64,000 bases of DNA from Hirudo medicinalis (lineage: Eukaryota; Annelida; Clitellata; Hirudinida; Hirudinidae). The notes below the pieces were generated by a model. That model saw nothing but the letters and a program-made list of their open reading frames with translations. It did not search any database and was not told where the DNA came from. Positions 54,660 through 64,000 of the stretch are shown here, one piece after another (position 1 is the stretch's first letter; each line of letters opens with the position of its first letter). Made by a program: the position numbers and the translations under genes. The stretch covers positions 97,889 through 161,888 of the forward strand of contig MPNW01000643.1 of NCBI GenBank assembly GCA_011800805.1, written 5' to 3'.

Positions 54660-57413
54660 TCAACTTTGAAAATGATCTCTGATGTACTGCCTTGATCTAA
54701 TATCAGCCTGGAAATAAGTAGCAGTTTCAAATTTAAACCAACAAAAATAAATAATAACCTTTAGCAAAATAACATTGTCCACTTAGATGGGAACTACAGC
54801 AAATCTTAAAAACTTGAATTATTTAAAAGAGCAAGGGTAAATATTCTAAACGATCCTATCCTTAATTTATGCTAATAACTTAAATTCAACAAGATACAAT
54901 GAATAACTTATTACAATTATAAATAACAATAAGCTGATTAACCAATCAAAACAAGTTAATTTAAGCCATCAGCCAATACACTCACGAATAATCAATTGTG
55001 AAAACAACCTGACGGATTGGTTCTGGCACTCTGTATTGGCAGCACAATTTCACCAGGTCAATGGCCGTTTCCATGGAGATCTTGTGCCCTGGTGAGATGT
55101 ACACAGGCTTTGTGGTTTGACCGGTACTCTTGAAGGCCTGAAAAATGTTTAATGACCATTATTGTTAATTATAATGGGGTGAATAGTGCAAAAAATAGTT
55201 TTGCACAGAGTTTAATACTTTAATAATAATTACTAAATGGTTTTCAAAATTATATATGTACAAAATGGTGGATGGTGTTTTAATAAATATAAGATGTGTT
55301 AGTTAAGGATTAAGGTAATTTTGCCATGACAATTGTGGTAAAAGCAAATACCTCACAATTTCCTAATACAAACAAATATTTTTATTTATTTATTTATTTA
55401 TTATATATAATTATGTACTTATCTTGAATGATGTCATTATAAAAATGATCTGAAGGCTACACAAAAACTCTCAGAGCGAGTAACTTAAACCAACCAAATT
55501 ACAAAGACCTTCAAAGCAATCTTCAAGTCATTAGCGGATCAACCAAGCACCAAAATCAATCTTTCATTCCAATAAGCTCATTGATTACTCAAAGACTATT
55601 GAAGGGCACCTCACCACTCCAAGTATTTTTCCATCTGATGTGGTCAGGGGGCATACATCCCCCACTCTGTTCAACCCTGAAACCTGTCAGAACAAATAAA
55701 CAGCACTGGTAATTAAACCTCTGAAATACCAACACTATTAAATTTCAGATGCCCTACAGATCAGAGATCAGAGACCAGCTTGTTCAGTTAGTGATTTAAT
55801 TACAAGATCAAAGTGTTCGATAATCAATACTCATTGTTTCATTTTTAATAAACTATAACCTCATTAATATTTAGATAATATTTAAATAATATTAATGACC
55901 TTATTATAATTATAATTATTATACCAATTATTATAAATAAGAATGTTATAATTTTTAACTTATTATAATTATACCAATTATTATATTATATATCATAATA
56001 ATATTAATCATTGACCTTATTATAATATTTAATTAATATTAATTATAAGCAAACTATTTTTTAAAATAGTCTATATATATTTAATCATGGGCAGGGATTT
56101 ACAGCATGTAATTTAGGTTAGGCTAGGCTTCTTTGCAACTCTTACTATCTCTACTTACCATTTCTTTAAGGCTAGTGTCAGTTATATCCAAGTGACTGGA
56201 AAGGTAAGGTGACTTGGCAACTCCGACAGTCACCAAATCCAACAGAACACCAACGTGGCAGGCCAGTCCAAATTCTGGAACAGGAAAAGCAAACATTTAT
56301 CCAGCTTATATAATGATTATCCAGATTTAACATAGTCCTTAACTGCAATCACCAAACAAATAAACTGCCAAACATTTTTATTTATTTAATTTTCTCATAA
56401 CAAATTATATCTGAATAATAAGCAACAATCATTTGAGATAATTTATTATGTAGCTATTATTATTTAACCGAACAAATTATACCAATCACATATTTCTTAA
56501 TCCAAGCAGAATGAAGAATACTATCCAAAACCATTTTTGTGCAACGTTCCATTTCCGTCGAGCATGACTACAAGTGGACTGAATTCTGGATGGAGTCTTC
56601 TTAGTTTTTCCACCTTTGCTACAGTGTGTTCAGCCTCTCTGAAGGCCAGAAAACCAGAGATGTAGGGCACTGTCAACTTGACCATTGAAATATCTTCGTA
56701 AATGACCTGTATCGGTCGAGATTTGTATCTTTTAAAGATCACTCCACTTATTCCTTAAAAATCCCGATTTTTATTTTTATTGTACTCCATTATTCCTACT
56801 TGCTATTCAAACCGGTAACTAGTAATTGGTTATTTTTTTGATTACATTGATAAAAATAAAAAAATCTCTTAATAAATTAGAAAAAGAAATACAACACCTC
56901 TAATTTTGGAAGCTTCATGACCACAACTGCAACACAGGCATCTTCATCATTACCTTTTATAAATGAAATATCTGAGCCAACTAAGTACGGTAGGTTGTCA
57001 ACCTCAGATGAATTAATGCTACGGATGGAGACTCCAGGTGCTCTTGAAGAACGAGTAATTGTAAGTTTCCTCAGCTGTGTTTGCCATTCCTCTACATCAT
57101 GCAGTATGCATCTCTTCTTTAGTAAGTTTTGCTCCCATTAAAAATATAAAATATTTCATTAAAGATGCCGATAATGCGTTATAAAAAAGATGTAAACCTA
57201 CTGTATGAATTGCTTCTTAAGTTCGTGACTTGTTGTGGTTTTGGACGTGAAAGAAATAAATTTACGCCCAGCTTTCGAAAGTAGAGACAAACATCTCGCT
57301 CTCAAAGATCCACAAAGGCGAGATCGCCGCATGAACATCGCGGCAACAAAACCACTCAAAATAGCACATCCCAGATTAATGTTAGGCATTACGCCACACT
57401 TAGAAGTTAACAA
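54660..57413 (-). CDS. ENDOV: ENDOV, endonuclease V
   Basis: Seven exons: 57413-57202, 57111-56898, 56706-56532, 56274-56159, 55683-55615, 55137-55009, 54707-54660, giving 320 aa (human 282). Endonuclease V cuts one bond 3' of inosine; animal forms act mainly on RNA. The three metal-binding acids are present: LVGSDISF (Asp118), VIYEDISM (Glu146) and VMLDGNGTLH (Asp192). The PYISGFLAFRE wedge motif, FGLACHVGVLLDLVTVGVAK, KPVYISPGHKISMETAIDLV and the final EPIRQADIRSRQYIRDH complete the family pattern. The last exon is short and was found by matching ADIRSRQYIRDH. The junction of exons 1 and 2 is tentative (GTAGGT donor, weak GAAGAG acceptor), but HELKKQF resembles the family's N-terminal helix. 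Residues 1-60 have no acidic residue and many Arg, like a mitochondrial presequence. An alternative start is Met9. Confidence 0.92.
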
Positions 57414-58032
57414 ACACTATTTAAGGAAGTTTGTTTAATTAGCTTAGTAAAAACTACAAAACCGGGCATTTACACCAAATGGCAAAAATCTTATGCAACA
57501 CTTTTCATCTTTGAAATAAATAGAAGATTCCAACCCTATCAAAAAAATTATACTACTTATTTTAATACCAACAACTTATTTTTCAGTCTAACAATACTTA
57601 TAATTTAGCGAGCAACTTTGTATTTAATGCTTAGAAAATGAGCAATAATCACTACAAACGCCGATTTTGAGATTTCAAGTCAGACTACGACCCGACAAAT
57701 CCAGAGAGACTGATCTGAAGTTAGAATTAAAACTATGTCTTACTCACTAGCCACTACACTTTATTTCCCAAGTCTCAACTCGATCGACCTAGACCCACCT
57801 GGCGTTCAATCATCGAATTGAATTATAGAAAGAGCATTATAAAATTCGAGCACGAGTACAAATCATGCTGCGTAATGACATTGTCCATTTATCCATTAAT
57901 CCATATAATGGACCATTGTCCATATGAAGAAAGCTTGCCAAAAAAGTCTTTAAATTGACTGTCCCGAACCTCAAAACAACAAGAAAACGCGGAATTCATA
58001 CATATAAAACACTTCAAATTATGCACATTAGT
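57414..58032. other. POLR1E-ENDOV intergenic region
   Basis: AT-rich DNA that would hold the ENDOV promoter and the POLR1E 3' UTR. No exon or strong repeat is visible. Confidence 0.4.
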
Positions 58033-61000
58033 TTATTTGAAAGCACCCTTTCTTTTGCGGCCCCTGCGCTCAAGTTCGGGGAAGACCAAAGGAACTTTGA
58101 GAACAGCTCTGGCATTGTTCTTTATGTAAGTATCTCCGACGATTTTAGTCACCCTGCAGCCGATCATACGGAAATACTTCATGAGGCTGAAAATCAAGGC
58201 AATAAAAAGTCAACAGGCACCTAAATTGATTTTTCAAAAAACCGTAGTACTGACTCTTTTCCTTTGAGGTCCTCGTTTAAGTCGGACGTCTGGACATCAA
58301 ACTCATCGATGTGCAAGCTCAGGACCAAGATGTGGAAGAGGAGAATATCCTTCATCTTGGTAGGCATGGATCTGAAATAACTACAAATATTAAAGATTCT
58401 GATTTCTTTTAAATCTAGCTATGCAAAACCAAGACAAATTGTGAAGCTTATTATGAATGAAAAATGTGTTTATCACATAACTAATTCTTCAATGAAATAA
58501 AAATTATGTAATACCAATAAATAAGTTAATGAATGAATAAATTAAGCATCGACTCAACTCACCTTCCTTGTTTCTGACCAACGAGGGGTACGGTGAAGCT
58601 GTCAATCAGCTTGTTTTTGACCTCAGGTGGGACTGACTTTGGCAGAAAGTCTGAAATTGACAAAACACAGGATCGATGGATTTTAATAATTAAAAGTAAT
58701 TCATGACAAATAGAAACGCAATGACTCAGCAATTCTCAGAGATGTGATTTGCAAAACGCCGACAACAGTTTAAAACAGAGATTGCAGAATAACCATGAAT
58801 AATGCCTAGTTTGGAAATATACAGGGCGCTATCACGATCTCAAAGAAATATTATCCAGTTGATAATGACATTGAAATGTTAGCGAATAACTATTAATTAT
58901 TCGATTGAAAGTCTGTTATTCAAGCAAAAACCGACCCTTCTTCTTGAACTCATGAGCCTTTAAAGAGTAAAGAGTGACCAAGTAGTGGAAGTACATGAGG
59001 ATGCAGGAGAAGTGCTGTCGTGCTGTTTCTTCGGCGGGAAGCCTCCTCAGTTTCGAGCAGACGTAAATGCCATACCTTTGGAGTAATCGTCGAAAATATT
59101 TGTAGGATGTATTTTGTTTCAACTTCACTCAGATATTTAAACAGCATTCACTTTAGCTATTACAGAATTGCAATAATAATAAAAAAATAATTTGTTATAA
59201 TGAATTATAATAATAACAACAATGTTTTGTACTTAATCTGGATTAAATTATTTCATTTGAAAGTGGAGGTTCACTTTTCACCCATTATAAAGTATGAAAT
59301 ATTGTCACAGCAAGGTTAAAGACCTATCTGAGCACTGGCAATGGAATTGCTAACATTTAAAAGCTGTAGAAGCAGTCAACAGCAGAAACTAACATCTTAT
59401 TTTTCTCCCATTCCTTGATGCTGGAGATGCTGGATTCGATGAAGTCCTTTGAAACATTGACCAAAGCATCCAATTCTTCACCAGTGATGACTGAATAATA
59501 ACGTTAATCGAGAGCTAAAGGATCATCGCTGCGTCGGCAATTTGAATAACATTGCAACAATAACCACGTGACTGCTTAATGTCATAATTACTACACGTTA
59601 TATTCTTGTTGTATTACAATATTTACTCAGGTAGCACTTCGTTTAAATGAAATTTAATATCTTCGAGAAAATAATTATCATAAAATATTTCAACCCACTT
59701 CCATCCAATGGGAATGCATCTTTAACTCTTGCAGCCTCCTTGTTGTGAGGGGGGAAATAAGAGGTCATGTCTTCCTCTTTACAAGAAATAATAAACATAT
59801 CAGATCATCAAAACAAAGAATAACATGAGATTGCATTTTGTGCTACAAATCATAATTGTTATGTATATATTCTAAATAATATCTGTGCTTTAAATACATT
59901 TGCATCTCCATTCTGAACATCCAACCCATACAGAGCAGGTTCAACTCTTACCTAGGGCTTCGTCTTCCTCCTTCACGTCGTTCATAACCTTGTCGTCGGT
60001 CTCCACAAAATCAATGGTCGAGTCGATCCCTGCACGATTTTCGCTGTTCTTGTTTTTGTTCCTCACCAACTTCCTGCTCATGGAGCTGCCGAAGGTCTCG
60101 GACAGCGTGGCTTTCTGATTCAAGATGGAATTTAATGAAATGAAATCAATAATGATGACTTTTACGACCAAAACAATGGAATGACATCAATTAACCATTA
60201 TTATTACTAATTGATTGAGTTAAACTTGCTTCTATTTTAAAGTTATTTTTTATATCTCACAGAATGGGCATGTATTTCAAATAAAAATATACACAATATT
60301 AACATATTCATAAGTTACTCACAAGTTTGGCTCTCTTTGTTTCCTTTCCTTTCTCATGTTCCTCATCCAGCTTCATGAGATGTTCATTGGCTATTTATAA
60401 TAATTTATTAATTGACTAAAATTTATTCAAACTGCATCCAATCAATCAATGCATACATGGTTTAATTCATCAAAGCAGACAAGAGAATCTATGTTTACAA
60501 TGTGTTGTGTTAAGTCATCCATTAACTCGACCGTCCATCCAATATTTATGTAATTGCTCTTATTTTTAGCATTTAATAAATGTCAAATGATGTGATGGCG
60601 TTACAAAGATTTGTGAATTGCAATGGATCACCGATCGATGTTTTTTATGATAAACGGAAACGAAAACGTACGTCTTTGGAACTTCATCTTGAAGAAGTCA
60701 GCATCGTAGATGACCGCTTCTCTGTTTTCTTCATCCAGGAGAACCAGTTTTCTGGAAAAGAAATAAATCTTATTGGCCTCGTGCCATCCAATCAATCATC
60801 GCCGACCCACTTGCATGTTAATTAGTAATTAATGAGGACATTTGCTTCTAAAAATGTTGTGAAAAAAGAAATCAGCACATCAATTTTATGAAAACCATTA
60901 AATTTAAATAAATTATTAATTAATTAATCAAATTATTTAAATTCATTTACATCTGTTTAAAATATTACTGGTTTAATATTACATAATATCAATGTTAATA

Positions 61001-61735
61001 AAACTTAATTGAAATGTTTAATATCTAACATCCACAACATCTAAGATTTCAGTAAATAAATAAGTGCATCTCAGGTAGATAATTACATCCTAGCTTTTTC
61101 AAGATGGAGATTATTACTCACTGCTGGTAGCACATATCTTCTGGCTTGACAGATTGGCCGCACAATTCGCTAGCATCCAACTTCACGAGCTTTATTGAAT
61201 AATTTTTAACAAAACATATCAAATACAAAATAATTTCATGGTAAAAGTAGTGATTCACAGTTGAACTTAAAAAAGCCAATGTCAATGCTAATGCTTGGGC
61301 ATCAGACTCACCAAGGATCTTTCGTTTTTCGTTTCGACACATTGAGCAGGCCAAACATAACCATTGTCATAAGATGGAAAATATGCTGGAAAAAATGTTT
61401 CATCTCATTTTGCTGTTGTTGAAATATTTCATAAAGATCATGCTTAATGATAAATTTTGTTAAAGTTATTTAAACGACACTAAATTGATTCGTTAAGTTT
61501 TGTATTACTTAGGCATACTGTTATTAATCTGAGTTTCTAAATCTGAATTAAATGTTTGCAATGCACGTACAAAAACTTTCACTAATCAGATGTGCCGACA
61601 CGTGCCATGTGAGGTATTATTGATTATAAACAATTCAACTTCATTACCCAGAAATAATCTAATATCCTTTGGTGTCGGAGATTTTACGTATCTAAGACGC
61701 ACATAATCCTTGGGTAAATTATCCGTTTTAGGCAT
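58033..61735 (-). CDS. POLR1E: POLR1E (RPA49/PAF53), RNA polymerase I subunit
   Basis: Twelve exons: 61735-61648, 61385-61312, 61189-61122, 60751-60672, 60390-60323, 60114-59952, 59776-59699, 59490-59394, 59075-58936, 58650-58563, 58371-58255, 58186-58033, giving 404 aa. RPA49 pairs with RPA34 as a TFIIF-like dimer on RNA polymerase I and has a C-terminal tandem winged helix that binds DNA. Supporting blocks: LVLLDEENREAVIYDADFF (dimerisation domain), KATLSETFGSSMSRK (matching the human EAFGTTKQKR block), MTSYFPPHNKEAA (human LYLPPCYDDAA), YGIYVCSKLRRLPAEE, KNKLIDSFT, KDILLFHILVLSLHIDEFDV (human ITAYVIILALHIHDFQID) and FRMIGCRVTK near a basic end (RRGRKRKGAFK). The N-terminal exons are weakly conserved; acceptors at 61190 and 58187 are less sure. 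Every exon fits phase. Confidence 0.88.
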
Positions 61736-62169
61736 GACAGTATTCCCTCTAAAGTTGTTTACAATTCATACAAGAATCAAAACAAAACTAGCGAATTTAG
61801 AGAATCGCAAAAAATATCTAAATATAAATCTGTTCAAACTTAAACTTAATTTTATAATGCTAAATTTAAAAATAATTTATATAAATACTGTATAATATGG
61901 ATATATTTTAAATTAATATAGTTGTATGGTGTTTCATACTTATAATCAATTTATTTTATATACAAGTAATTTAATTTATTGAGATGTCGATCCAAAATCC
62001 CATTACAACAAAAAAAACATGTGATTCCGCACAAAGAAATCCTACAACGGCAACGGTTTTGCGCAAATAGCGATTCAATGTTGAGGCCATTAAAAGAAGT
62101 TCAAACCATTATTTTAGTATACGTTATTGGTTAACCATGCAGACCTTAACCAACAACATTAACCAAAGT
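61736..62169. other. POLR1E promoter side
   Basis: AT-rich, no exon seen; ends at an assembly gap. Confidence 0.4.
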
Positions 62170-62600
62170 NNNNNNNNNNNNNNNNNNNNNNNNNNNNNNN
62201 NNNNNNNNNNNNNNNNNNNNNNNNNNNNNNNNNNNNNNNNNNNNNNNNNNNNNNNNNNNNNNNNNNNNNNNNNNNNNNNNNNNNNNNNNNNNNNNNNNNN
62301 NNNNNNNNNNNNNNNNNNNNNNNNNNNNNNNNNNNNNNNNNNNNNNNNNNNNNNNNNNNNNNNNNNNNNNNNNNNNNNNNNNNNNNNNNNNNNNNNNNNN
62401 NNNNNNNNNNNNNNNNNNNNNNNNNNNNNNNNNNNNNNNNNNNNNNNNNNNNNNNNNNNNNNNNNNNNNNNNNNNNNNNNNNNNNNNNNNNNNNNNNNNN
62501 NNNNNNNNNNNNNNNNNNNNNNNNNNNNNNNNNNNNNNNNNNNNNNNNNNNNNNNNNNNNNNNNNNNNNNNNNNNNNNNNNNNNNNNNNNNNNNNNNNNN
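62170..62600. other. Assembly gap of 431 N
   Basis: Unknown bases only. The open frames that cross it are artefacts. Confidence 0.99.
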
Positions 62601-62615
62601 AGACAAAACTTTTTT

Positions 62616-62621
62616 TTTATT
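62616..62621 (-). terminator. Polyadenylation signal for RPP38
   Basis: TTTATT on + (AATAAA on -) about 50 bp beyond the RPP38 stop codon. Confidence 0.45.
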
Positions 62622-62671
62622 TATGACCAATTAAATATCAAAACGGAAAAGGCGGTCATTAAAAAAACGGT

Positions 62672-63955
62672 CTAGTTTAATTTCCTCTTTTTGAATTGAT
62701 TTTTCTGCACCTTCCTGACTTCAGCGCTAAGAAATCTTTTAACGGACGAATTCGTTGGACAATTAAATATCAACATCTTATCGGAATTGTCTTTCTTTAC
62801 AACTTTTTCCTTCAGACTTGTCAAGTTATAACTCCAGAGATCGTCCGTATCAACGTCTACAATCTCGCAAGCCAAATCTGATTCATGGGAATCGCTTACT
62901 TTTATATACAAATCTGCACATGAAGGCAATTGGTCTTCTGAATTTGTTTCATCTTCACTTCCATCGTGTTCCATTTTATCGACAACTTCGTTTTCCCCGG
63001 TGGCATGATAGCAACCATCTTTGTCTAGAGTTTGGCCATTGTCATCATTGTTAAGTTCATCAATCCTAACATCAGCCTCATTCCCATTTGATTCTATGTC
63101 CTGTCCATTCTTGTCATTGTCGTCAATCTGTTGATCTGCTGTGATGTTGTTTATGTTCCCCTGCTTCATTTCCATGAGCTGCCTCTCAGCATCCAACCAC
63201 GGAATTTCATACTTCGGACACAATGGTGCCACAAACTCAACGAATGGCTGGAAGATGTCTGAGTCTCCATCTTTGAAATTCTGTAAAAGGAATAGAATCA
63301 AATTAATGTTATTAAATTTCCCCATCTTTGTTATATTTACGTTGTGTATGAACAAACTCACACAATAATTATAAAGTATTAATTATAAAGGCATGCAAGT
63401 TTGTTCAGAGGGTTGAGTTCCTGCTGCCATTTTGTAATATCAACCTAGCTCACAAGCCCACTTGGGGATGGGGCACTATATACACAATTAACCAAAAATG
63501 CTTCCGATACTATATAAATTCACTAAAATAAGCGGTTTTTATAATTATTAATAAAAAACATTACTTCATATAAATTATTTTGCCATTGCATTATAAAAAT
63601 GTATTTTTCAATATCTTCAATAAAGCAATGCATATCTTCAAAAACATCGTTTACAAAACCACTATGAAACAATACAAGGTAATCATGGATATGACAGCTT
63701 GTCATTGTCAGTTAAAACTGTCGAAAACTAAACTCCACCTTGATAGCGAGGACACAAAGCCTCGAAAGTGACAAAAGCGGTGACACAGTTTCCGACAATT
63801 GGTTGATGGCCATGGACGGACACTCCCTCAATGTCGACAATTGGATGAGATGCCTATGCAGTTGCCATGGAGATGACCTATCTACGATGATCAGAGAAAG
63901 GTTCTTGTTTTCAAGGTTTCTTGTGACCTCTTGAATGCCAAGGGCCAATTGAGAT
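62672..63955 (-). CDS. RPP38: RPP38, RNase P/MRP L7Ae-family subunit, last two exons
   Basis: Two exons, 63955-63739 and 63280-62672, join in phase 0; the gene continues beyond the right edge (acceptor CTCCAG, phase 2). RPP38 binds kink-turns in RNase P and RNase MRP RNA through an L7Ae fold. The first exon shows [56 protein letters not shown], matching the family's LAIGVNEVTR, HLIQLSLSRSVPAC and ERIAPVIGLKCVLAL blocks. The second begins FVEFVAPLCPKYEIPWLDAE (family VPSLSVPWL). After PWL comes a long Asp/Glu/Asn-rich tail of about 165 residues, ending in a basic KNQFKKRKLN stretch that could be a nuclear signal. The tail is not alignable by eye. The N-terminus is missing. Confidence 0.85.
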
Positions 63956-64000
63956 CTGGAGTGAATGCAGCATTGTTGAAATAAAATATGAGATTACTGT

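Noticed and set aside
62124..62634. Long open frames on both strands
   Set aside because: They cross the 431-N assembly gap.

Overview
This window is intron-rich, AT-rich animal nuclear DNA. Almost every gene is split into short exons with GT-AG borders, and the space between is full of ATT, GAT, GTT and GA microsatellites. The protein set (NOB1, DENR, UNC50, BRAP, PTPN3/4, RAB30, NDC1, ENDOV, POLR1E, RPP38) is metazoan. The compact lophotrochozoan look, an S33 proline iminopeptidase and two lineage-divergent Unc-4-like homeobox genes would fit an annelid such as a leech. That organism call is inference; no species-specific marker was seen. I rebuilt exons by following reading frame and splice phase and by matching remembered family patterns; I ran no search.

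Layout, left to right: repeats and a 24-bp minisatellite (1-1.1 kb); the first two exons of a CIP4/FNBP1-type F-BAR gene (-) that leaves the window; NOB1 (+) and DENR (+); proline iminopeptidase (-); two convergent Unc-4-like homeobox genes (+ then -) with the same intron positions; UNC50 (-); BRAP (+); a fucolectin-type carbohydrate-binding protein (-); a large PTPN3/PTPN4-like phosphatase (+) whose PDZ exon carries a frameshift; RAB30 (+); NDC1 (-); ENDOV (-); POLR1E (-); and the 3' part of RPP38 (-), broken from POLR1E by a 431-bp N gap.

Most of these are single-copy housekeeping genes: ribosome assembly and RNA polymerase I (NOB1, POLR1E), RNase P/MRP (RPP38), translation re-initiation (DENR), nuclear pore (NDC1), Golgi traffic (RAB30, UNC50) and RNA/DNA inosine cleavage (ENDOV). 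They do not form an operon. The most unusual objects are the convergent homeobox pair with atypical homeodomain N-terminal arms, the PDZ frameshift, a possible mitochondrial presequence on ENDOV, and a Trp-to-Cys change in the BRAP RING. I found no clear new multi-gene system.
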